Shown: piece after piece, positions 8,774-19,400 of the stretch
Layout of the letters: each line of letters starts with the position of its first letter
Numbering within the stretch: position 1 is the first letter of the stretch
Assembly (NCBI GenBank): GCA_025526915.1
Contig: JAHLKH010000289.1
Span: forward strand, 1-23,872
Direction: 5' to 3'
Source of the DNA: Entophlyctis helioformis
Lineage: Eukaryota > Chytridiomycota > Chytridiomycetes > Chytridiales > Chytriomycetaceae
DNA: 23,872 bases
Position numbers and translations under genes: made by a program
Notes under the pieces: generated by a model
What the model was told of the DNA's origin: nothing
The model's database searches: none
The model's input: the letters and a program-made list of their open reading frames with translations, nothing else

Positions 8774-11700
8774 CTATCCCATTCCCCCGCCAGAGATCGA
8801 TGCATCTTCTGGGCTTGCGAGAGAGTCTGGCGACCGCGTTTGGCCTGCAGACAAACCATCGCCGGCGCTTGCGGCAGCAATCGATGAGACATACATGTCG
8901 TTTGATAGGATTGCAAACGCAACACCCGTCCGCATCAGCAGCGTGTGAAGTGCCAGCCGCAGCTCCGGGCCAGTGTCGTGCAGCAGCAGGTTGACCAGAT
9001 GGGTGTAGAACGACCGAATGTGACGGGCAAACTGATCGTCATCCAGATCCACAAGCGCATTAAGAATCATCACCACCACAGGCTTCCACGAGTTGATGTT
9101 GCGGCGCTTGGCTTCGCTGTCGAACGTGTTGAAATGCGACAGAATCTGGAGACACAGCCTTGTATCCAACGACAGCGTTGATGAGCATATCCACGACGAA
9201 CAATCGGCAGTATTGGCGCGACTTACTCAACAAATCTCTGCTCCGACTGTCCTCGCAAGTCTGATCTGCCAGTCGACTTGTCCAGTGCTGCCTTGGCCAT
9301 GTACCGGATGAACGCAGTGACACTCAGCGTCTCTTGCTTGAGCAGGTTTGGCATCTGCTTCATGTATCCCATACGGTACAGTGCTGTGCGAAGCTCAGTG
9401 TAGTTGTTGAATGCGCGTGCAAACCGGAAACTGCGGTCAAAGCAGTTTGTCAGGCACTGCAAGTGAGTGGGTCCCAGAGACTTGTAAACCACATCGTTTG
9501 GGCCGGTCAGCATGACATCGTCGAGCGTCTGGATGACAAGCAGATGAAGGACGCATTTGCCAATCAGCCGCTGGAACTCTTTCTTGTCCGGCGGCGGTCC
9601 AAACGCAGACTTGAGGAACGGCAGGCTGTCGTCGAGATCAGCTAGAAACATGGGCACGAACACATGCATACCAAGCGTGCACAGCCCGTTGGTCAGTGGG
9701 CAAATCAGTTGGCCATGAACATCAACAACTGCTGCGCAGCCTCAACTGTCGCGCTTCCTCAACCGCCGCGCGTCCTCAAAAGGAGCCGACTCACCTGGGT
9801 TTATGCTGCTTGCGTCGCTGTTGCTGCCTGGCGCAGCCTGCAGGTCAAAGAACAAAAAGTACGGCGTCGTCTCCTCGCACAGCTTTTCAAACAAATCCAC
9901 GATGCGCGACCATTCCTTGTCGCCAAGGCGCGCGACATTGTGCTCAATCAGCTGCTGAAGACACGTCGAACCAATCCGTGACAGCGCTTCGTTTTCGTGG
10001 GTCAGGCACGTCTTGAGGATATCCAGCATGCCATCCAGCATAAAATGCAGACTCTCAAAGTAGAACGAGAACAGATCGACAAGCTGGCGCAGTGCCTGGA
10101 TGAGCGTCGTCGACAGCCAGACCAGCATCTGCTCCTTGTCTGCAAATTTGGAGTTGGCGAGACTGGTTGCACCCGAGTGCTTAAGGTCCTCAAAGATTGG
10201 AAAGAGCACGCCCTTGGCTAGCAGGCCCCAAAACTCTGGCGAAAACTGACTGCCGTGCGCCTTGAGCGTCTCAAACAGGTATTGGAGCCCTCTGCCGGGA
10301 TCACACACAGGTGTTGCAAGTTCAGCTGTCAGCCGAAGCAAGCCAGGCTTCCATCGAAAGCATTAGCAATACCGCCGGCTTACCTTGTGCGCACTTCGAG
10401 ATCTGACGCCATGATCACGTCATGGAGTCCAAAGAGCACGGGCATCCAATACTTGAATGAAACATCCTCGTCGGGCAGACCCTGGCGCAGCAATCCTCTC
10501 GCCGGCGATCCTGCCAATTGACCCGCGGCGGCTTCATCTGTCTCTAGATTGGCTCGAAGAGGAGTTGCATTCATCATTGACGCTTCCTTGAGGAGCGCGG
10601 CACGCTCCTGCTTTTCCAGCATCTCGGCGACACGGCCAATGGACTGGCGAAGCAGTTCTATGGCATGCAGGCTTTTCATCGTCGTCGTGGTGAGTCGCAA
10701 GGATGCCACATGGATTGCGGCGTTGGGGTTCGCATTGGATCCCAAAGCACGGATGCAATGCCATCTGTTCACCCACCTGATTTTGCCAAACTTTGTGTTC
10801 TTGCAAAACTCAACGACGCACGCAACAAACTCGGGATATGCCGCATTCAGGACAACCTGGTCAAAACTGCTCTTGAATATCCCCTTGGTAATGTCAAAGG
10901 AAAGCACCACAATCGACTCTGCATTGGCGATTTCGATGGACAGTGCACGTGAGCACAGCTGCGACCTTGAGCGCCAACTCACAAAGTCTGCCGGCAAACC
11001 ATGCACGACAGCCGCGATGCTCTTTGCCACGCCGAAAGTACACTGGACTTACCTGTTGCTTCTCGTGACGCACGAAGCAGGACGCCAAACAGCGTTTTCC
11101 AGCCACTCTTCAGACTCTTGGCCTTGGCTTGTGCAATCTGCTGGATGCAAGCCAGACACATGTCCTTGACCTTTACGTCGACATTGTTGCGCAGAATCTC
11201 TTCAAACGGACGCAGAAAGTCCTTTTGGAACTTGAAGTTGGGCAGCTCCTCGAGCTCGAGAAACTTCATCGTGAGCTGGCGCAGCTTGTCAACGGCAAAA
11301 AACGCAACGTTGGTGTTTGGATAGCTTCCCACTTGGTTAAAGTGCTGCCCTAAAATCGCCCACAGCTGCGACCACTCGACACGGATGCGCTTCATGTTGT
11401 AGTACGAGATCTCAACCAGTCGCTGCAGGCAGTACATGCGCGGATGCTCCTTGTCTGAAGACGACGTGATCTCCTCCCACGACGAATCGCACAGTGCACG
11501 CACAAAGTGCACAATGGCTGGACCAGACAGCTTTGCGCTCGCCGTGAAGATACGATCAACCAGCAGTGTCATGCTTTGCGAGCTTGCTTCTGCAGCAACG
11601 TCTTCGAGAAGTCCGCCCTTGCCTGGCTGCCGTTGCGCTTGGTCGCGTCGTGGACTTGTTCTCTCAGACACGCCTCTGTCGCCACCAAACGCAGACAAGT

Positions 11701-14700
11701 CAGTCAGGTTGTCCACCATAGTGATACATGATGATTGGGTGCGTTGCATATGGGGCAGTTGGCGCATCAGAGGCACCTGCCATATCAACATCGCCCATAA
11801 AAGTGTCTCTACGCACCTGCTGCGCGACGAATCTTCGCCTGCCGTCAGACCAGCTACAATCTGCAGCTTTTCGAGCTGACTGATGCATTGCACGACAACG
11901 CTCCACGAATCCGAGAGGCTGTTTCCTTGCTGGTATGCCACATCGAGCAGCGCCTTGATCGCCTCAAAGTTTTTGGCTCGCATCTCCTGGATGTTGTTGA
12001 GGATGGTGAACTTGCCCAGAGTCGAAACAAACGCTTTGGTTTCAAGGTCCATGTCAAAGAGGCAAGAGATGTAGATTGCCGAGCGGAACCCGTCGAGTGC
12101 AACACTGATGGTGTCTAGGTCGTCGGTTTCCTGCAATGGCGCGCTGATAGCCGTCAGAATGGACATCCAAATGAGTTGGAACATGGGCTTGACATGCTCG
12201 TAGTAGCTAGCCGAGAAGAATGAGCTGCCGTTGTCCGACTTGCCGACACCACCGCCAAGACCGCCGCTTCCACCAACTGTCGAATCGTCTTTCTTCTGCG
12301 ATGTGCTTCGACGAGTCGATCCTGTCTTGTTCCGCATGAGGCTCGTGAAGATGGCTTCTGTCTTCATTGCCATGCTTTCCGATGTCTTGTTGACGTCTGG
12401 CGGGCCGTCGCGCTTCTTGGGCTTACCAAAGATCAACGCATCAACCTCTGCGATAGGCCAATGGTGAGCGGCTTGTCATTCTTGCTTGCATCCTTGGCTT
12501 TGGACTTGTCGACCTCGTCCTTCATGACAATCTCATTGGACTGGATCTCGTCAAAGATGCCCTCGAGCACTTCGGCTGCAATGTCCTTGCCCTCATCGAT
12601 GCCGCGGTTGTTCTTGAGAAAGTCGCTCTTGGTCATGCGGCGCTTGACTTGCGCATTGTGCTGGTCCGTGTTGAGCATGATCACCGAGTATGCCAGCACA
12701 TATGCCGTGTCTGCCAACCCACGCGCGTGAACGTTGCGTGGCAGTCCAACCGACACACGGTTCATCCATGCGGCACCGCGCCAGACAGCACCACGTGTCA
12801 GCAGATCAAGTGTCGGCAAGCACTGCCCCGACGTCTTCAACGCCACCACCACCACCACCACCACCACCACCACCACCACCACCAATCATCACGAGCCAAG
12901 CAGTCCGACGCCGATAATCACCCACCTGCACTCGAAAAGCTCTTTGGATTGCCCTTGACGTATCGCTCGGCAAACTTGAGCATGAACCGATCAATCTTTT
13001 GCGACTCGCCTGGCAGGCGGAAGCTCTGCAGAAAGTGGCGCAGCGCCTCCACAAACGCCATGTTTGAAAAGTCCATCTCGTCCACAAACGCGTGCATGAT
13101 GGCAATGTTCTCCTCCTCGCTGTGTGACACCATGTCGCCAAGCAGCACGACAAGCCCGGCCAGATCGAGTCCAGCCGTATGGAATCATAGCAGAGTGAGA
13201 TGAACAAGCATTGAGGGCAACATTGCTGCCAAAACGCATAAGGTACAAGCCAGCTTCCTCATCCCACTCACCCTTCTCCCAGAAACTCGCCAATCATGCT
13301 CTTGTTGAGGCCGTCCGTGTTGAGCAGAAACTTGGCAATGTCTTTGGGCGTCCGCGAGGGAATGCAGTTGGAGTCGAGAAGAAATTGCATACCCTGACAA
13401 ATGGCAAACGTGTTGGTGGCTTGTTTATCATCTCAAGCACCGAATCATTTTTGAATTCGCAAGCCGGTTCTTACCTTTTTAGGCTTTTGGTTGAAACGCT
13501 TTGTACCTTCCAGCATGACCTGCTTCCGGTGCTTGAGATTTTCAAAGGCCGCAGGGTCGTCCTCGGCTCGCAGAGAATTGGCCCTCGCCAGCTGTTTGCC
13601 TTCCTCCTCCGTGACCAGTCCGAGTGCACCTTTCGGACCAGCAGACTCGCTCTCGCCATCTTCTCCACGCGTCTTTTCAGATTCAGAATTCGGCCCTGAC
13701 TGAGACCATTGCTGATTTTGCTGTTGCTGTTGCTGCTGCTGTGCCTTGATTGTCCGCACCTGGCACCACTGCACAAGCGGCCGCAGTATGCCTCGTGCAA
13801 TGAGCTCGAGCCCGCGCTTCTTGATCTCACGAGTGTCGCCCGTTGACGAATACAGATCGCGAACTTGGTCGCGCGTCAGGGCTACGAGGTTGTTTGTGGT
13901 TAGTGCAGGGGCAGCACCCGGCGTGACGGACACGTAAGAAGACAGTAGCACGGGTCCTGCCGGTGCCTGAGCTGCTGGATCTCCAGGCTGACCAGCAATC
14001 TTGGAGAGCACGCCAATGAGCCGCTCCCATATGTTTTCCTTGGCAGTCGCTTCAGGGTCGCAGTCGTAGTTGAGATAGATTTCGACCAAGACGCGTCCGC
14101 CCTCGGCGTTTGCATCGCCGAATATCTTTTGGAGGTTTTTGAGCAGCAGGTATCGCTGGTACCAAGGAATGTTCTTTTTAGCCTCGAGGATGGGAATGAC
14201 GATCTCGGTGAAGAAGATGCTTATTTCTCTCTGTCACAGTTTCATAATGACAACGTCGGTCAGCATATCTACATTTGCACGTGCACGATATCAGCTCCGC
14301 ACACCTTTAGCGTTGTCCGTGCCTGAAGAAGCAGTCTGCCAAAGATTTCCATGGACACCTCAAACACAGGAGGGATGACGCTTGTCGCATTACGGCTCAG
14401 GCTCAACATGAGAAACTCTTTGACAGCATCGATAAACTGGATGGGGCCAAGACCGTCAACCAGCGATGAGTCTTTGAGCTGAGCGAGAGTTGCGGATGGC
14501 GTGCTGAAGACGTATGTGTGAGAAGCCAGAACCGTGCTAATGAGATGGAGGGCAAGCAGCTTGGATCGGACAGGCTGGGAGCGCAAATCCATCGTTCTGT
14601 CAGTCAACACAGTATGAAGCATCGGCCAGCACTAGTCGTCAGTCCAACGTTGCGTTGCATTGTGATTCATGCCAAGTTCTTCTGCGCAGCTCGTGTGCAG

Positions 14701-16319
14701 CATACCCTTCTGGAGACGGGATCGGCTTCATGCTGAGAATGCACAGCGTCCGAAACACTTTAAAGGCATCCTTGAGTGCCTGCCCAGTCACTGCAGCATC
14801 GATACCAGCACCCCCTCCGCGCACTGTCCGTTTCTTTGAGAGAGGCGTCACACTGTAAACACCACAAACAGTAAAGGAATCAGCATACTACTGATGCAAT
14901 CACAAGAGTCAGTGTATCAGTCAACAGGTACCTCGCACTACTGGGCTTGGCCTCAACGGCAGTGTCCAGTAATGGCTGTGACGAAACCGCGTCTGCCGTG
15001 GTTCCGACGTCAAGGCCATTTGCCGATTTTTCCAGTGCAGCATCACTTGCATTGCCTCCGTCGGACTTTGCTGGCGACGTCACCGTTACAGCGACAGTGC
15101 TGGACAATGAGCCCATTGCAGACGAGATTGACGACGAGGAGTTGTGCGCTGGACCAGTTGCGCCAAGAGACGACTGGGCCGTCTGCTTTGGAACACGGCC
15201 AAATATGTTCTGAACCATCTGCGTCACTGTGCCCTGTGCAACAATCTGGACATCGTTGGACTTTGAGAGCAGAAAGATGTTGTACGTTGTGCGGATAACT
15301 TTGAGCAAAATAGCGCCGTGGAGCGCGTAGGACGGGTTGGATGTCGTCAATGCAGCTTGGAGCGCCTTGAAGCAGGTGTTAGCATGTCCATTCACAGCAG
15401 TTGTGTCAGGAAAGTTGACGAGTTAGCACTGGCTTATTGACTATGCTTTCCACTCATGCAACAGTCGGAGCATGAAAGCACCTTGATGATCTGCAGCTGC
15501 ACTTTCTCGTCTGTGCTTTCGCCGACAAACCCGTTACAAATCGTGTCAATGACAAACGACAGCATGCCCTCTGTGCCATCATTGTCTTCATCGTCGTCCG
15601 TATGGTCGTCCTGCCCAACGCCTGGAGCAGCCGGCCGCCTGCCATCGCCGTCGGCCGATGCTCTGTCCTTGGCTGTCGGAACGTACTCTTCGCCGATCCG
15701 GCCCCAGTAGTTGTAAGAGAACAGTTTACCCATGCAGTCGATGGCGATGGTTGCTAGTTCCTGGTTTCCAGACTCGCAGGCAATCTGGAAAGGCTTGAAG
15801 ATGGCAATGGGTGTTTGCGACGGCTCTGGGTTATCGAGGGCTCCTAAAATCGCCATCAGCCGCGATTGTGGGTCGTCGCAGTTGGCAGGGGAAGCGGACA
15901 AACGCGAACCCAACGCGAAGCCAACGCGAACGACGATCGGAAGAATTGGCAAGACAGCCAAGACAAGCATGGGTTCGCCAAGTGGGCCAGCCATGTGCGA
16001 GCGTGCAGGCGAGGCCAGTATTGAGACAACATGCCGTCAGCCATCATGGATCGAAAAGTAATACACCATGCGGCATCGACCCACCAACTGCAGTACGAAT
16101 GGCGGTCTTGAGAGGCTCGTGGCGTCTGCTCTCTTTCGAATTGAGCAGCATGTCAAGCGCCATCCGAATGAAAAAGTCGCTCGAGTTGGCGTTGCTCATG
16201 CTTGTGCCTGGCGCGGCCGTCTGCTTGAGCTGGCTGTTGCTGGGAGACGGCTTCATCACGGACGTGAGCCGCGTGAGAATGCTCGCCCCAGCGGGCTCCA
16301 CAGCAGGTGTCTTGCCCAT
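8774..16319 (-). CDS. SEC7: Sec7/BIG-type Arf guanine nucleotide exchange factor, copy A
   Basis: Sixteen exons join in phase to 5718 nt, about 1905 residues: 16319-16085, 15843-15482, 15365-14932, 14852-14706, 14596-14305, 14230-13475, 13393-13272, 13119-12926, 12710-12514, 12445-11817, 11675-11053, 10918-10777, 10671-10384, 10291-9795, 9641-9227, 9158-8774. Domain order is DCB (IFKPFQIACESGNQELATIA), HUS with the HUS box YLNYDCD at residues 542-548, Sec7 domain about 722-913, then HDS1-4 (YYEHVKPMFQLIWMSI, EISYYNMKRIRVEWSQLW, FKFQKDFLRPFEEIL, VWLSTTLIQALRQLVDLF, MPNLLKQETLS). The glutamic finger is E821 in FRLPGESQKIDR. This family loads GTP on Arf at the trans-Golgi. An acidic linker (about 15570-15600) splits the DCB. 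The exon 9/10 junction is uncertain: a GT-AG intron 12513-12446 or a GC-AG intron 12485-12448 both restore frame. Length is typical of BIG/Sec7p. Confidence 0.92.
11355..11465. repeat. 111 bp tract identical to copy B, in exon 11 of copy A (HDS region)
   Basis: Every base matches 18966-19076, all third positions included. After one mismatch a further 13 bases match. It encodes the SSDKEHPRMYCLQRLVEISY to SQLWAI segment. A separate 50 bp identical tract lies at 11202-11251 (matching 18813-18862), encoding the FKFQKDFLRPF region. Confidence 0.9.
12505..13360. repeat. Near-identical 856 bp block, copy A member (Sec7 domain)
   Basis: Spans most of exon 7, intron 7, exon 8, intron 8 and exon 9 of copy A. 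Compared base by base with 20047-20899, I find one substitution (T at 12571, C at 20113, a synonymous third position) and one extra CCA unit. Both introns are otherwise identical. Similarity drops abruptly at both edges, where flanking exon codons diverge. Confidence 0.95.
12843..12884. repeat. (CCA)14 microsatellite in intron 8 of Sec7 copy A
   Basis: Fourteen perfect CCA units (TGG in the gene's sense) inside the 215 nt intron 12711-12925. It is not coding: the flanking exons join in phase (GCA G|AC ACG) to give the conserved ADTAYVLAYSVIMLNTD motif once it is removed. Confidence 0.93.
15901..15933. repeat. Three 11 bp tandem units in intron 1 of Sec7 copy A
   Basis: AACGCGAACCC, AACGCGAAGCC and AACGCGAACGA follow each other with an 11 bp period. 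They sit in the 241 nt intron 15844-16084. The reading frame there is open but does not match the DCB domain, so it is treated as intron. Confidence 0.7.
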
Positions 16320-16405
16320 TTGCTAGTGCAGATATTGTCGGAGAAGCAATCCTCGAAATGGGTCGAAACTAGCGAATCTTTTGACACACCTATGAGAACC
16401 GAACT
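16320..16405. other. 86 bp spacer between tandem Sec7 copies
   Basis: Lies between the stop of copy B (16406) and the ATG of copy A (16319). It must hold both the 3' processing signals of B and the core promoter of A. I see no clear TATA box, CCAAT box or AATAAA. Its shortness fits an unequal-crossover origin of the pair, but read-through or dicistronic transcription is not excluded. Confidence 0.4.
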
Positions 16406-19400
16406 TCATTCTGGGCCATTGGTGTCAGGCGCGTCGACTTTGCCACTCACTCCCTGGTGATCAACATCATCGTTGGTCTCTGCATAGGGAATGGCCGCGG
16501 AGTCTGCCGATTGCGTCTGGTCCGACACTGGCGCGCTGCCAGATCCATCATTGGCTGTCTCCCCGTCGGCATGCATCGCATCAGCAGCAGAGTCTACCAC
16601 TGGACTGTCTTTGGGTATCGTTGCTCGAGGCACCAGCGCAAACGTGGCCATTGTTGGCATCGACAGACCAAACACGTGTCCAGCGCGTTGCAGGATGACC
16701 TTGACTGCAGCCCGGTCTTCGTTGGCCAGCTCAAAGCTAAGCATGCCCACAATAGGCATGTAAAACTGGCGAATGTAGCGCTCAAACGGCTCATCATCGA
16801 GCTTTGCGATGCCTTGGATGATGATCTGCACGACGGGTCGCCAGGCATTGACGTTGCGCTTCCGCGTCTCTGGATCGAGCGTGTTGTAGAACAGCAGCAC
16901 ACTCATCGCCAGACTAACAGATGCGCATACATCAAGTCAGAACAGCCAGACACATGCCAAGCAAGCCGACACAATCCTGAAAACAAACGTACGGAATCAA
17001 ACGCTTCTCGACTTCGTCTTGGCTGGATGCTCGCTGCAATGTGTGATCGGCATACATGCGGAACAGAATCAGCAGGTACCCAGAGACACTGGCTGTTTCT
17101 TGCTTGAGCAGATTGGGCAGCTGTTTCATGAAGCCCATCTTGAACAGCGCCGTTCGGAGCTCCGTGTTGGCATTGAACGCTTGAGCAAAGGTATAGCTCT
17201 GGTAGACAGCATCTACAATCGAGAGCACGTTCCGCGATGGCAGCGAGTTGTAGACGGTCGCGTTCTTGTCTGAGGACAGCAGCTCCTGGAGCGTCTGGAT
17301 AACTTGCAGGTGCAAGACACACTTGACAATGATGCGCTGGAAATCAGACTTTTGTGGACGCGGTGCATAGGGCCGACCGAGCGGACCAACAACGGTCGGA
17401 GAGCTGTTTTCTGACGCTTCGTTTGCATCCGCGTCCAGATCAGACGCCTCTTTTTCCCGACCATTATCGTCCCTGGTGCTGCTGCTGGCACGGCTGTTCC
17501 TGCTGCTTGCCGCAGTGGCGTCGTTCAAGTCGAAAAACAGCTCGTGCGGCATGGTTGTCTCGAGCAGGTACAGCAGACGGTCGCAGATCTTGTCCCAGAG
17601 TGGCTCGGTCAAGTGCGCCACGTTTAGCTCAATCAGCTGCTGCAGACATGTCGATCCGAGCTTGGAGAGCGTCTCGTTTTCTTGGGTCATGCACGTCATG
17701 AGAAGATCCAGCAGATCGTCAATCAGAAAGACGAGCGCATCAAAGTGACTCGAGAACAGATCAACAAATCGGCGCAGTGCCTGGATGAGCGTCGTCGACA
17801 GCCAGACGGACAAGTCTTCCTTGCTCGCAAACTTGCTTTGGTCCCGACGCGCCAGCCGTAGATCGTCAAAGATAGGGAAGATGACGCCCTTGTGGATGAG
17901 CGACCAGAAGTCTTGGGTGAAGGTGCCGCCGTAGTCGGTCAACGCCTCAAACATAAACGTGAGTGCTCTAGGTGTTGGCAATATGGGCATGTTAGTAGCC
18001 ATTTGGGATGCTGCAACAGCAAACACCATCATTTACCGAGTGCGGACTTCCAGATCGCATGTCATGACGACCTCGTACAGTCCAAACAGGACTGGGAACC
18101 AGAAGCGGAGCAGTGGATTCTCTTCGAGGGTGTTGGGCTCGCCCTGGATGTCGCTCACGTCAACGGCTGGAATAGAGACAACAAGCATGGCGCGCTGCAT
18201 CACGTCATCCATCTGCTCGGTTGCCGCGAATGCCATCTTGCTTGGCGTGAGGGCATCTGTCATCTTTTCCACAAACACAATGGCCTGGTGGAGCAGCTCA
18301 ACTGCCTGCAAACTGTACCCACATCGCCAAACCAGGCAGCGGGCCATCAAAGTCAGATATCACAATGGCGCATGCACTGCTTTGCCTGTCAACTCTTGAA
18401 CAGGTGGTTGCAAGCTTCTCACCAGCTCTTTGGGAATGCCTGGTTCTTGCAAAACTCGACCGTGCAAGTGACAAAGTCGGAAAAGGCATGGTTCTGGATC
18501 ACTAGTTCAAAGTGGCTCTTGAAGATTGACCGCAGGATGTCGAGAGAAAGCAGCACGACAGACTCTGTTCGTGCGTGCATCGCAATGCACGGGCGGTCGG
18601 TCGATTGTCAGCATTCTTCTGTCCACATTACGTGCGATGTGCATTGGGTGAGCATCAACACACCATGCGGTTCACGCGCTGCTTTGCACAGCGAGCTGAA
18701 GGTGGCTTTCCAGCCACTTTTAAAGTTCTTGGCCTTGGCCTGGACAAGCTGCTGCAGACACGCAAGCACCATGTCCTTGATCTTGAGGTCGGGGTTGTGA
18801 ACAAGAATCTCCTCAAACGGACGCAGAAAGTCCTTTTGGAACTTGAAGTTGGGCAGCTCCTCAAGCTCGAGAAACTTGTAGGCCAGCTGGCGCAGCTTGT
18901 CCAGAGCAAAGTAGGCCACATTGGTGTTTCCATGTGCGCCAACTTGATTGATGTGCGCTCCGAGGATCGCCCACAGCTGCGACCACTCGACACGGATGCG
19001 CTTCATGTTGTAGTACGAGATCTCAACCAGTCGCTGCAGGCAGTACATGCGCGGATGCTCCTTGTCTGAAGACGACTTGATCTCCTCCCAAGACATGTCG
19101 CAAAGCGCGCGTACCAGCTCAACAATGGCTGGACCAGACAGCTTTGCGCTCGCCGAAAAGATACGATCGACCAGCAGTGCCATGCTTTGAGAACCCAGCT
19201 CTGCGGCAGCAGCAGCATCCTCGACATGTGTGGATTTGGCACCGGGAGCAGCAGATTGATCTTTGCGTTTGTACTCTTGCGAAGAGCTGCGTGTTCATCA
19301 TGGATGGCAAACGGGAGTCAGTGACGCGCCTGTCAAAGCAAGTGGGCATTTCGACTGTATGTGTGGGCTTACCGTGACCGCGATGGATCTGCCGAGCTGT

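Noticed and set aside
11676..11816. Open stretch between HDS1 and HDS2 of copy A read as continuous coding
   Set aside because: It is in frame but has a good donor (AG|GTGCGT) and an in-phase acceptor. Copy B has an intron at the same position and phase, and the residues match nothing in the family.
12433..12885. Open frames encoding poly-Val, poly-His, poly-Pro, poly-Thr or poly-Gly across the CCA repeats (also at 20200-20750)
   Set aside because: They are translations of the intronic CCA/TGG microsatellite in different frames. The conserved Sec7 motif forms only when this stretch is spliced out.
15847..15994. Hydrophobic N-terminal extension (MAGPLGEPMLVLAVLPIL) that could look like a signal peptide
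   Set aside because: It lies upstream of acceptor TTTTAG|GA at 15843, inside intron 1 of Sec7 copy A. The spliced join gives a DCB domain collinear with copy B.
16457..17107. Long antisense open frames (also 17892-18800 and 5371-5913)
   Set aside because: They are shadows of conserved coding exons on the other strand or in another frame, with no recognisable domain.
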